Below, piece by piece: positions 22,962-34,240 of a stretch of DNA of 64,000 nucleotides. Each line of letters opens with the position of its first letter. Within the stretch, counting starts at the first letter, position 1. Under the pieces are notes generated by a model. The model was not told where the DNA came from, searched no databases, and saw only the letters and a program-made list of their open reading frames with translations. Source of the DNA: Adiantum capillus-veneris (Eukaryota > Streptophyta > Polypodiopsida > Polypodiales > Pteridaceae); contig CM043956.1 of NCBI GenBank assembly GCA_014529385.2, positions 67,172,281-67,236,280 of the forward strand. The letters are read 5' to 3'. The translations under genes and the position numbers were made by a program.

Positions 22962-23993
22962 TTATGGTGATAGCCGTTTTTTCGGCTCTCTGTGATTGTC
23001 ATAGTGAGTTACTCTACCCTACCAAATTCACCCAAACGCTATGGTTACCCTCACCCTTTCACTGTATATAGGTGCGTGTGAGTTAGGGGACTTTTCCCAT
23101 ATCTCCTTACTGAAATAAAAAACCCTCAATTAGCTAGGCATTGGGCTAGTTGAGCCAAAAAAAATAAAAAAATAAAAAATATAAGTATATTATGGCCCAT
23201 GCGTATGTAAATATTTCTTTGTATATAGGGCCTAAATAAAATATTTTTTCATAATTATTTTGGTATTTATTTAAATATTTCTACCTAGGTGTATGTTATT
23301 TATGCTCTGTACATTGCCTCACCATTACCACAATCTTTCTTACCATTTTTCATACTCTTTATTCCATATAGAAATATTTTCGTGTAAGCTTCTCTTATAT
23401 TTGGTGTAACTCCACCCCAACAAAAATCCAAAAAAACTAGTTTTATTTATGTGTATATTTTTTCACTATTGTGATTTTTCCCTTCCTACATCTATTTTGT
23501 TTTTTTTCTAAAAAATTAGAACACCAAAAATATTTATCTTTTTATGGTAGCCTCATAATGAGAGAGATTTCTTTTGACCCCTTTATATTTTTTCCACTTA
23601 TATTATTTATATTTGACATGTACATATTTTTTAGACCCCTCAATATTTGATTTTCTTCATTGTACTATTCACTTATATCATGATCTCAACAATATCTTCA
23701 ATTATAGACCTACCAAATAAGGTCAAGGGTAGGTGGCATGCATACATGCACTATGGAGGGCTCACTCTTGGAGGTATTCAAAAGAATCATCCAAAGAAGG
23801 ACCCCACAAGGACCTTGTGCAGTGGAAAAAAACGGTCGGTTTTGCTGAGTTTTTAAAGTTCACTTGCTCTCCGAATTTAAAAAGGTGATACAAACAAAAT
23901 TTGTAGCTTGTGGGCTGAACTTTTGCCTCAAATTTTTTCATATTTTTTTGAGCTACGAGCTGTGAGCTATGATTTTATTAGTGGACCCCAGTT
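22962..23993 (-). repeat. Right arm of a large imperfect inverted repeat
   Basis: Partner of 20255-21236. The arms are about 1.7 kb apart. They may be two copies of a dispersed repeat inserted in opposite orientation or one very large fold-back element; the outer ends are too diverged to decide. Confidence 0.7.
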
Positions 23994-24684
23994 TTCCCAT
24001 GGTATGCAGCCACACTCTCTCTTCCACTTTATCATTTTTCTCTTTCACACACACTTCTCCACTCATCATCCCCACCTCTCTCACCCCTCCTCTCTGCACC
24101 TTACTCACCTTCTCCTCAACCTTGAAGAATAAGAGAAACCATGGTGAACTCATACCTCCCACACACAATTCCATTCCAAAATTGACCACCTAGTCTCATT
24201 TTTCCTCCTCCAAATTACCCATATCTATAAAAAAAACCACAAAATTCAGCCTCTTCTCTTAAAAGACAGCATCATGGTGGTTGATTACTCAGCTTCAATT
24301 ACCTTGTCTCTCAAGGAAGGTCAAGAGTGGAGAAAAAATGTACCATCAAAGCTAGTGGACCGTCAACAAGCGTCAAAATTGACCCTATTCAAGACACTTG
24401 GAGCATCAACCTTGTAAGAAATCCACCTTTTCTTACCTCTTAAGAGTTTTTCTTCCTTATTTGTATCCTACATGGATACTCCCATTGTAAATATCCAATT
24501 CCATTTGTAAATTAATACTAACTCTACTAACACTAACCCACTATGAAAAGTCCTATCACCTCCATTTCTCTCCTCTCTCTTTCCCCACCAACTTCTTGAT
24601 AATTCCAAGAAAAATAAATTAGATAAATTGCTGAAAATCTAACCCAACCATGGTTAGAGGAGTAACCCTAGCCTTCAAAATTGC

Positions 24685-24691
24685 TATAAAA
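24685..24691 (+). promoter_or_regulatory. TATA box of the orphan LTR
   Basis: TATAAAA followed by GGAGGG, about 960 bp before the LTR end, corresponds in place to the CTATAAATAGG of the related LTRs. Confidence 0.5.
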
Positions 24692-25345
24692 GGAGGGTGT
24701 AGCTAGCACAAAAAGCGGGAGAAGAAAGAGCACCATGCTATAGCTTGAGAAGCCAAGCTCAACCTCTCTAGAAGGAGCTCTTGAGTGGAACCTCATTGTC
24801 TTATGCATGTGCATGTGTTGTAATAGGGGATTAGCAAGGGAACTCTATGCCATTGTAAGAGAGAGAGTGATCATTCAATTGAGAGTAGGAAATCTATCAT
24901 TTCTCCTACTAGTGTAAGCCCAACATTTGCTGAATCAAGGAGGGTGGATTTGGACTAAGCTTGGATACTTTGTCTCCCTTCCAACGTGAAGTAATGGACA
25001 ACAATGATGCGTAAGTGTCTTGGTGTTTTTTTGTTAAGTTCTTGATAGCTTGTCTCTGGTGTTGTCATCAATCTAGCCATAAATCCCACATACTGTAAGA
25101 GGGCGACAGGGTGGAGAGGACTCCCCTGGCCTTAAGACAGTGATTGGGATGGCTTTTCTTGTGATGTGTTGTGGTGAAATTTACGCAAGCTATGTTGAAC
25201 AAATACTAATCTCACTTTGATTTGTCATGATAGATTTGTAAGAAGGTATTAATGCAACAAGCATCCCCTCCCCCTTTCTCTCTCTTTCTTAAATATATAG
25301 TTGTGTTTGCTTGATCATTGCCGATACGTTTCAAAGCAGCCCGAG

Positions 25346-25347
<2 letters not shown>

Positions 25348-25386
<39 letters not shown>
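25348..25386. repeat. (CT)n microsatellite in the orphan LTR
   Basis: Pure CT over about 39 bp. Confidence 0.95.
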
Positions 25387-25389
<3 letters not shown>

Positions 25390-25710
25390 TTTTAGTGTGT
25401 GAGAGTGTTCCATTGGTGTTAGGGTTAGTGTAAATTCCTTGCTTGTTTGTGGGTTGCTCTAACGATTCTCCTCTTTTGCGTCCTAGTTCGCTCTTAAACT
25501 AGGTGGTGCCCCTTGTGTAGTTGGGATTTGGCTGTGGGTTTGTTGTTTTGGTTTGTGTTGTGTTGTGCCCCAGCCCCATTGAGCAGCACGGGAGCCTTGA
25601 AGGGTGTCTAGAGGTTGCTCTTCTTGTTGCCCGCCCCGGACCGCCTCAATGGTTGAAGTGTTCAAACAACAGCGTTGTACTTTCTTTGAATATTTGTTTT
25701 GTATTAACAA

Positions 25711-26716
25711 ATGGCTCCCAGAGTGACGTGTGAATGCTTTAGCCAGGGGAATGAGGTTTTGGCCATAATGTTCAACAATATGGTGACATGGTTGTCCATG
25801 GATGAACAGGAACTCTTTTACTTAGAAATCGGGACCAAAGTTTTTGGCATTCAAGGAAGCACAACTTATTGAAGAGTGTTGACCGTAGTTACCTTATCCA
25901 TCACCAAGAACCCTTCCGTCAATCCTTCACCTATATTGACTATAGTCCAAGGGATTGGTTTGCCAACCTCAAACTACTTCAACTCAAAATATGGTTAGGC
26001 CTAGAAGACATGTTCTACTACTTGGCAATGTGTTCCCAAATGTTAAGGATTTCCAAAGTTGCTAAGAATTTTGAATCTCTTGCAGCTGTCATAGGAAAAG
26101 AGAAGCTATAGGATAACTACAGACCACGTTATCGCATAGGAGGTCTGAGAGAATACCCTGTTATGACAGTTAAAAGAATATTTAGGGAATTAGATCCAAG
26201 AAACCCATAATACTGTAATTAATTATAAATATCAAATTTTGAAGAATAAAAGAAGCGTAGACTCAATTTTGATTCACATTTGTACTAAGTTTCTCTCTCC
26301 TTGTCTTGCTTTAGATGGATCTTCTAAATTGTCTAGATGAACTCCCGAGTGACTTCGCACAAGGTTTTTTTTTTAACTATGTGGTTGGATTCAGTCTCCA
26401 TTAGGAGATTGAAGTGGTTTGAGTTTCAAAGAGGACCAGAGATTACCTCGTACCCAACACTTATGTAGCATGGGAGTTATATGTTGGAGCTCAACCTGAA
26501 CATCGAACACAAGTGCCTGATAGGTTTATGACCAATCCATTGCTTTGGGTAAAGGAAAAGATCCAAGAAGGCGATGTTAAAGTGCAAGGGTATGTTCTCT
26601 ACCTTAACTTATGTTCTCTTTTGGACATACCGAGTCGTGAACTCATAATTAGTAAAAAGGTCCTTATGCCAAACCAAAGGTACGGATTTTGTGAGAAGGT
26701 CATAATCAAAGTATGA
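25711..26716 (+). pseudogene. Decayed, unrecognised reading frame downstream of the orphan LTR
   Basis: An ATG 62 bp after the LTR end opens a 53-codon frame (MAPRVTCECFSQGNEV) with a TGA at 25870-25872. A second frame starting near 25869 continues with DWFANLKLLQLKIWLGLEDM and ends at 26111, and a third at 26513-26716 contains LLWVKEKIQEGDVKVQGYVL. Position right after an LTR suggests a gag-like or accessory protein of that element. I see no zinc knuckle, protease or polymerase motif and cannot name the family. Confidence 0.35.
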
Positions 26717-26879
26717 AAGAAGTCAAATGGCAAAAATAGATTCTATTATGTACCCAGGATTGGTTCAATAGAGTCTATGGACCTATTCTTAAATACAACC
26801 TTCACAATGTTATTGCTACTTTTGATGACTACGAGAAACCAAGGTGCATTAATGACTTTTCCCAAGCACAACCACATAC

Positions 26880-27066
26880 AAAAAGGTGTTTTAAATTGAA
26901 AAAGTGAAAATTTTGATACATAAGGGGCCTTTATATTGAGAAAAGTGGTGCATAAGGGGTCTCTATATACTCCAAAAAACGTAGAATATGGGATTTTATA
27001 AATACCTCTTGAACGGACATGCTATACAAGATTTCTCAATAGTGATCAACCCCCCCACCCCCCCCC
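26880..27066. repeat. Low-complexity dispersed repeat with ATAAGGGG words and a C-rich end
   Basis: CATAAGGGG occurs twice 39 bp apart. TTTTATAAATACCTCTTGAA is shared with 13085-13105 apart from one substitution, and a C-rich block closes it at 27051-27067. Similar AACCCC-rich DNA lies at 54440-54680. This may be a small non-autonomous element; its ends are not defined. Confidence 0.4.
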
Positions 27067-27129
27067 TCTGGCTTCCTCAATAGATTTGGATCTAAGTCCG
27101 TGCCTCTTATCAAAATTTTCCTTTGTTTT

Positions 27130-27640
27130 TAACCTTTCATCTTTTAATCATGCTATTTCAATCTCGATATCTTGAGGCTTATTCATTCCATCTTACCAAG
27201 GTAATACATTCCATGTGGGAATGACATACTCAATTGGCATTATAGGTTTCTAACCATACATCAACTCGAAAGGCATATAAAGAGTAATTGAGCTATGAAT
27301 TATGTGATCAGCCCATAAAGCATAAGATTATAACTTAGGTCACTCTCCCAATTTTCATTTGCATGCCTTAGCCAAAGCTATAACGATAGGAGCAGACCCA
27401 CGCTTTGATTTACCATTCCCTTATGCACTGGTGAAAATAAGTTTAATGCCTTAACTAGAGAAAAAATCCTTGGCTTTGTTGGCATCCAAATCACCCCTAC
27501 CTAGTGTTATTTTCCCAATAGAGCCATAACATCTAATCACATTACCCAAGAGGAACTTACATATCTCTTCTGTGCATTCTTAGAGCACGACATTCAACTT
27601 GATTAGTCAAGTCTTCTTGTGCAAGCACTATGTATCTATG
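27130..27640 (-). pseudogene. Second Ty3/gypsy integrase fragment
   Basis: The DNA is clearly related to the 6.96-7.48 kb part of the first integrase fragment. Shared blocks include TTCCATGTGGGAAT, CCATAAAGCATAAG, CCAAGAGGAACTTACA and GCAAGCACTATGTATCT. It covers the second half of the integrase core. It carries more damage than the first copy, and no frame above 60 codons remains. Homology stops at 27640, within 100 bp of the start of a Tnp2 remnant on the other strand. Confidence 0.65.
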
Positions 27641-27739
27641 CCAACGCTTTTATATTTTAAATTTGTGTTTTTTCAGGCTTAGAGTTACTCGGATAATCAT
27701 GCATGTCTGAATTGTGTTCCTCGACTTGGCTTCTACCGC

Positions 27740-28826
27740 TCTGAGCATTCGAGAAAGACAGTTTAGAGAAGCATGGTAGATTTTTTGCTGAAGGACATGA
27801 GCTACGTGGACCAAACATATGCAAACATGACATGCATCCACTGAAAGCAAGCGATTGCAAAACATGTGACAGAGATTTCATGCCACCTGGAATGAAAAGA
27901 TTTTCTATTTGTTATGAACTCCCATACTCGAGTGACCTGTTGATTAATCATCTAGTCGACCCAATGCACATCTTCAAGAATGTGGGGGAGATCATATAGA
28001 AAACCATCACTGGAAAAAGGGAGAGCAAGGCCCAAAGATGTGGCCTTGACTTAAACCCAATGAGAAGTTTGCTATACCAAAAGGACCATGGGTTTTAAGT
28101 GTTGCAGAAGAAGACTATATCTTCATTCAAGACTCCCATTGGATACATGCGATGTTTGAAAATTTCTTTTATGAGAGGTGACAATCTTAGTGGTCTTAAG
28201 CTCCACGATTGGCACAAATTTTTACAATTTAGCTTACCAATTTCCATAAAGGATTGTTTGACAGATGACATTAGAAGAACAATCTACAAAATCAGTGAGT
28301 TGGTATGCTAGATGAGTTCAAAAGAGATAAGAGAAGACGACATTGATTGAGCACGCTTAAATGCTGTTGAAGCAGTGTGCATGCTGGAGAAGTATTATCC
28401 AACAAACATTCTTACCATCCAAATGCATGTACTTGTGCATGTGGTCGATGAAGTTGCAATTGCTTAGGTAGTCGATAGTAGATGGATGTTCTTCTTGGAG
28501 AGATTTATGAATACTTTAAAGGGGTTCGTTCGTCAAAGGGCTTGCTCTGAGGGTAGCATGGCCGAAGGATGGCTTGCAAAAGAGTCTCTTCTCCTCATCA
28601 GTGAATTTTTGGTCTTAATTGATCCAGAGATGCCCGAATGCGGACTACTGAGGTCAACGTAAAGGTGACAAGGGTCTTTCGCTTATCACCTCCAAAATCC
28701 ACAGTGCTAGCAGCATTGCAAAAGGGCTCGGATTTCTTGTATCACAACACGAGCATGCCTAAAATTGGCAAGAAAATTATCTTGTTGGCTCTACTAACCC
28801 AGAGTGTGACTTGGCTCTCAGAATGA
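27740..28826 (+). pseudogene. Second CACTA Tnp2 transposase remnant (central part)
   Basis: Same family as the gene at the left edge. Landmarks in order: MPPGMKRFSICYELPYSSD and LVDPMHIFKNVGEI (about 27880-28000), FKTPIGYMRCLK and LSGLKLHDWHKFLQ (28128-28230), then a DUF4218-like block with MLEKYYPTN, HVLVHVVDEVAIA, DSRWMFFLERFMNTLKGFV (28380-28535) and EGWLAKESLLLISEFL (28565-28615). A weakly similar stretch runs to 28826. Stops interrupt it at the end of GEII (TAG), after SELVC (TAG) and elsewhere. The N-terminal cysteine block, DUF4216 block and acidic tail are missing. Confidence 0.8.
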
Positions 28827-29516
28827 TTTTCTAAAGAAATTGACTGGTTAAACCGAGCTTTTATTTATCTAAGTTATATTTTAGGTTCATCTTTTCTTTT
28901 ACTTTACAAAACGTATTTATTTTAATTTATTTTTTTTTGGTCTTAAAATCTATTTATGAGGACTAAATTATTATAAATAATTTTTTATTTTTTAGCTAAC
29001 CTTTACATCTCTAATGGAGAAGAAAGTGTGTCCTTGAATGGAGCAAAGCATACACGCATAGCATTTATAGTGATTTAGCTTTTTGATCTAAATATTTGGA
29101 TGAAAAGATCTTTTGATCAAAAAATTGATCGAAAAAATAATATGGGTTTTCACGTATAATACGGGATATTCACGTATAATCCCGTATAATACGTATAAAA
29201 ATTATTATACGGGCATAAAAATGCAACCCAATCTACCACCTCCAAAACCATTTTTGCGGATAACATCTAAATCAACATTGGTACTTATGATATAGATCGT
29301 AAGTGTTGGCATCACTATTACCACCGTAATCACAATCAATATATACTAATTCTAATATAAACACTAATACCTGATATCGATTACTTGAAAATGTTATTAT
29401 CATCAAAGGTTTTAGCGATCCTAAGGGTAGAACGGGTCAGGTGTTACTACATCACAAACTAGAAGTAGTATGTCATGCTACCATTGTTGTGCTCACTTTT
29501 GATGGCCAAGAATCAA
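28827..29516. other. AT-rich DNA with a CGTATAAT inverted cluster
   Basis: Between 29150 and 29215, CGTATAAT occurs three times and ATTATACGGG once in opposite sense, giving a hairpin-forming cluster. No gene seen. Confidence 0.45.
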
Positions 29517-29600
29517 TGCCCACACAATATACATGGCCAAGAATACATTGAAAATCAGTGCCCACACAATATACATGGCCAATAATACATTGAAAATCCC
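29517..29600. repeat. Two perfect-to-near-perfect 42-bp tandem units
   Basis: TGCCCACACAATATACATGG, then CCAA[GT]AATACATTGAAAATC, occurs at 29517 and 29559. Confidence 0.9.
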
Positions 29601-30820
29601 TGATTTTTAATTAATCTCGCAAAAAAGTACTTTATTTGCATGAAGACTCTCCTAGTCTAGCTTGTCATGTACTACAGCATTGTGATCTCAATAAATACTT
29701 GAGCGTGAGTATTGCTCATATACTGCAAACTTTATCGTGCACATATTGAGGAGCTTATTTTGAATTCTTGATCATGTATGTAACGTTTATGTATTATCCT
29801 AATTAAAATACTTAGTTGATTATACTTCCGGTTTTTTACACAAGATATGTGTAGATGCAAAGCTCATTTTGCAAGATCCTATGGTGATTTGAAAGATACA
29901 CTTACAAGGAATGTGGTCATGTCAAAAAAATCCAAACTTCAACGGTTAGGTTTTAGTAGATCTTTCGTAAAACATAACCTTTGCCTCTTGAAATAACGAA
30001 GATAATTTCTCAATAAAAGAAAATAAAAATAATACTACATTTTTTCTTATGGATTTCATAGATCCTCTAGCACTAGCTACATGTTGCTCATAGAAAAGGT
30101 TTTGACTCAAAATAAGCACGGTAAGCAAATCTTTCACCCATTTCAATTGATTAGATTTCTTTAGTTCATCTATCGTGTTGATCTAAGGGTTTTGAATGTG
30201 CCAAAGTTAAGTTTTTTTACATTTTTTTGTCAACTAAAGGTTTTGTCTAGCCTCTCAATTTTAATTAGCCATACATGCACTTATATAGTGGTGACTCCAC
30301 ATCAACAAGTATTTGGGCTATATTAAATGCCACCCAACTGCCAAAACTGGGTACACCTGATATTGCACCACCCCTTTAAAGCACCATCAAAACTAGGAAG
30401 GGAAGAAATTTAGAGTCCACCCAAGTAAGAGGTCTATCACCAACTCTTGAGATTTAAAAGAGGGATGAAAAAAGGACCCTCAAGAAATAAACAAAAGAAT
30501 TTTTTTAAAAAAAATAAAGAGATTCCACAAAGTGAGGAGGAAGCTCTCAAGACTAGATAAAAGTGGATGGAACACTAGATGAACATTAAGATACATGGTA
30601 AGATCCAAGGATACATGAGAGAAAGTTCATCTTAAAGAGAGAAAGAGAAAAAAAAAAGGAAGCACCAAGTTACTTAGGAAGATCTTTATTGTAGGGAGCC
30701 ACTAGAACTAGGGCATATGAACATTGATTTGTACAAGCAGGGATAGGTGGCAATCTTGACCATTCAATAAACCTACAGAACTAGGGGTGAGCTAGTGGTG
30801 AACATGTAATGCTACCTCAC
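29601..30820. other. Non-coding AT-rich stretch
   Basis: No gene or RNA motif. The frame at 29946-30146 (-) has no family signature. Confidence 0.4.
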
Positions 30821-30900
30821 TCCCTAGTTCATGGGCTACATCTATTGGCCAAAATTTCCACAAATTCCCTAGTTCATGGGCTACATCTATTGACTAGAAG
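30821..30900. repeat. 44-bp-spaced direct duplication
   Basis: TCCCTAGTTCATGGGCTACA, then TCTATTG, occurs at 30821 and 30865. Confidence 0.85.
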
Positions 30901-32126
30901 GGAGAGCTTACCGCCATAAGCAAAGCCCTCGTCTCGTGTTGACAAGGGTAATCGTACTGTTGAGAACCACCCGCTAGTGGTGGTAACGTTTGTAGCCAGG
31001 CTGGTGGAGGATGTAGAGCTCATCGTGCATGCTATGGATAGAGAATAGGCTCCTTGCACTAATACTAGTAGTAGAAACATAAGTTGCAATTTCATAGCCA
31101 TATTGAACAAGGGGATTATCAGCCTGCTCTTCATCCATCCTACTCCCTATGGCACTCCATTTATAATTGCATTCAAAGCCATGTCTTGCTTCCCATGGCA
31201 GTTCACTCCCCCTACGGCACTTCACTTCCTCGGAGTCAATACCCCGTTGCATTTCTTTAATACTTTAGTGTGACAACAAATGTTTTAACACTAGTTTGGT
31301 ACCAAACTTTTTTTCAAAATTTTAGATTAAGTGCTATGTGCATCACACCTTGTATTTAAGAAACCCTGTTGATATGCTTAAACATGTTAGCTAGAGAGTC
31401 TTTTGAAAATATAACCTTGTAATTTAGAAGCCATTATGATCAAGAACTATACTCATCAAGTGGATCCTCATAAGATTGCGATTGATAATTTAGAATTGAC
31501 TTTACAAGCTCAAAAAAACATGAAGAGACCTCCTAGAAAATTTTACATGACTTTTGCACAATTGTGCTAAGGTAATTGCAAGTTTCATGTGCAAAAAAAT
31601 CTACTTGACAGTATATAAAATAATAGAAATTTTTACGTGTTTTGAGATGGGCCATTTCAAGCATATCATTGTATAGAAATAAAAATATGGTTTTGATGTA
31701 TTTGTGATTTTTAGAAAGTGATACATATCTTACCCTCTCCATTGAGGACTCAAGGTGGCAAGTAGAAGTGCTTTGGTAAGCAACAATTATTGGATCATTT
31801 CGAATATTCAAAACTGCGTATGGGAAACATTGATATTTTAATTCTTGAGGCGTAAGCATTCAAAACCTCAAGTAGCTTCAAAATTTCACGTAGATCAACT
31901 AAATGTGTCAAAATGGGTGAAATGGACACAATTGGGACATCTAAAATCTTGGTTTCAATGTTATTGTAGAGGACTCAAGTTAGGCACATTTAATCGAGTT
32001 AAGGAGCCAAAAAAAAATATAGAGTCACCGTATAGAGTCATTTGTGGTTGTCAAACTATACTAGAATAGCCCCAATTTCATGAGAGGACCTTTGGAAGGC
32101 CAAAATTATGCTCTTATTCAGTATAT
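30901..32126. other. Non-coding stretch left of the small LTR element
   Basis: Short frames at 30874-31134 and 30974-31252 (-) overlap each other and lack motifs. One starts with a hydrophobic stretch (LMFLLLVLVQGAYS), but without support I leave it uncalled. Confidence 0.35.
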
Positions 32127-33119
32127 TGGTGCAGGCAAAGTGTGTCGACCATAGAAGATGGAACAAACAAGCATGTGCAAGTCAGCAGGTGCATGAAAAT
32201 GGGTTGGAGCAGCTACAAAGATCCTGGGTAGACAGGCAACAATTGATGTGTATGGATAGGCGGTTCTATAGACCTAAAGGACACCAAAGAGATCCAATTA
32301 TGGTGGTAGATGAAGGAAGTTCAAGGTGCAGTCTTTTTGCCTTGATATGTAGAGCTTGAAGTGCTGAAGGAGCAGGTTTAGATGGCTCATCAAACGCAGC
32401 CACAATGTGCAAGATATGGAGCTTTGAAGTTAGAGATGATCACATATCCAAGAAGGATGGGGCATGTCGTGCTAGGTAGTCTGAGCTTGTTTGGAGATAC
32501 ATATGTGTAGTGCTTGATTTATGGATCTTGTTGGTCTTTTTAGATTGGCAATTGAAACCAGGACGAGAGAGATATTAGCAGATGAAGATATGACGGGGAC
32601 CGATTTTGGCCACTTTGACTGCTTTGGAGAGCATGCAATTTGGTGTTTTTTGAGGCTCGACCATGTTCTAGATTGTGCTATTTAGTATATGGAGTTAACA
32701 AGAGGAAACTGCATGCTGAATGGAGTCTCTAAGACCAAGATATAGCGGACTCAAGTTGGATGCCAGTTGATGACAGTGCGATACAACTGAAGTTGGATGC
32801 CAGTTGATGCCAGTTAGCTGGGTTGGAGCGTCTAGTGAGTTCAAAAAGGACCAGAGATAGGGAGGTCTATAGCCAGCACCAAGGAGGACCATTTGTGTGA
32901 ATTTACGGCTCAGCAATCAGTTTGGTAAGTGCCATCTGGCAGGATGTGCAAGTTTGGGACAAAAATTGATTTTTTTAAAAAGTTTTGGTGGTGTTTTGGA
33001 GGCCTCGAGGGCCAATGTCTTGAGGTAGTGCCACCGTGTGGAGATGGGCAATGAACCCACGTGGCAAGTCCGGGGTCACAAAAGCATGGTATTCATCCAA
33101 GATGGGGTGCCCTCTTGAG
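32127..33119 (+). repeat. 5' LTR of the small element, with the empty fold-back site
   Basis: About 993 bp. Near 32861-32873 it reads GGAGGTCTATAGCCAGC where the other LTR has the fold-back insertion, so it keeps the uninterrupted arrangement. Confidence 0.75.
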
Positions 33120-33150
33120 TGAGCTGAGAACGGTTCCATATCAGACAAGG

Positions 33151-33668
33151 GAAATGCTACCAAATCAAGGTATGGATGCTCAATCCTCTTTGAGAAATAC
33201 TAGAAAGCAAAGAGTACGGTTTGCAGATGAAGAGAAAGCTATGAAGCTGGAGGAAATTCTCGAGCTTGAGATAGAAGCGAGGATGTGCTGAGTGATTGTA
33301 GCTCTATGGAGGCACATACGTGTTGGGAGATAGAGTCAACCCAGTCAAGGTATGAAGAGTTTGATCTTATGCATGTGAGTGGAGATGCACTAAAAGGGTT
33401 TGAAGAGCAGGGAGTAGTGCAAACCAAGATGCTTGATGAGGACCAAGATGATGCAGTGTGGGGGAAGTTTATTTCCACTTTGGTAGTGCATGATGGAGCG
33501 GTAGAAAAGGTGATTGAAGTGCAAGAAACTGAAGCTAACAAGTCAATGGAGAAAATTGACTTTGAAGAGTAGTTGGTTGAAGAAAAAGTACCTGATGGTG
33601 TGGAAACCAACAGCATTGTTGATGAAAGAGAGAGCATGGGGCCAAAGATTTCTGTGCTTCTAGTGTAG
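33151..33668 (+). pseudogene. Short acidic reading frame inside the small LTR element
   Basis: Two overlapping frames (33151-33291 and 33285-33668) read as one protein with a shift: first a basic patch (NTRKQRVRFADEEKAM), then a long E/D-rich part (LEEILELEIEA, DEDQDDAVWGKF, VEKVIEVQETEANKS). A TAG at 33570-33572 and another at 33666-33668 interrupt it. The composition resembles the acidic frames of the element at 35.9-42.4 kb. Function unknown. Confidence 0.4.
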
Positions 33669-34223
33669 CAGATGGGGCCTATGGTGGACAAAGGAGAATT
33701 CCAAGTGGTAGCTTTTCCTCCCTTTAATTTATGCAAACTCTAGTTGATGGGTATGCTGATCAAAACAGTTGTGCAAAGGGTGGTTCAGCAGGTTGAAGAG
33801 TCCTTAGGAGAGGCCTCCACTTTCTATGGTTGGGAGGGAGGGTCATATATGTTATCGGACATTTGGTCACGTACTTTTTGTGTGATGGCGAGCTTGATGC
33901 TTCTTAGTATGGACTGGATAGTTTGCAAATGAATGCTTAGAGTGATAAAGATATGTCCGAGGTAGCTTGTTTGGGTGATGGTCTATGTGTTGGGATCCAG
34001 CACAATAGTATGTAGTTATAAGTGGATGGAAGAAGCCACTGCGAGGTTTTTAATCCAGGAAGAGGCTATGTGATATGGGGGGTGGGGCAACACACTTGAA
34101 GGTTTGGCAGTAGGCAAAATAAAATATTATACATATGGTTTTTGGGTTTTTCAATAATGTTGGAAAGTTTGTGCAGTTAGTAGGTGAAAAAATAATGCGT
34201 GTGGTTGAACATAAATGTTCAAC

Positions 34224-34240
34224 GAGGGGGCGGGCAAAGA
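34224..34240 (+). promoter_or_regulatory. Polypurine tract of the small element
   Basis: GAGGGGGCGGGCAAAGA directly abuts the right LTR start TGGTGATGG. One C breaks the purine run. Confidence 0.55.

Larger units (their letters stand above)
24200..25648 (+). repeat. Diverged solo or orphan LTR related to the 14.7-kb element (left edge uncertain)
   Basis: The last ~180 bp (TGCGTCCTAGTTCGC, ACTAGGTGGTGCCCC, TTTGGCTGTGGGTTTGTTGT, CCTTGAAGGGTGTCTAGA, CCGCCCCGGACCGCCTCA) match the end of the 14701/18563 LTRs in the opposite orientation. Further left only short blocks align (TGTAAGAGGGCGACAGGGTG against the related block in those LTRs). A TATA box and a CT tract lie at comparable positions. The left end cannot be fixed. 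Confidence 0.6.

Noticed and set aside
30874-31252. Two overlapping - strand frames, one with a hydrophobic start resembling a signal peptide
   Set aside because: Short, overlapping, no family motif, no homologous copy and no promoter signal in the window.
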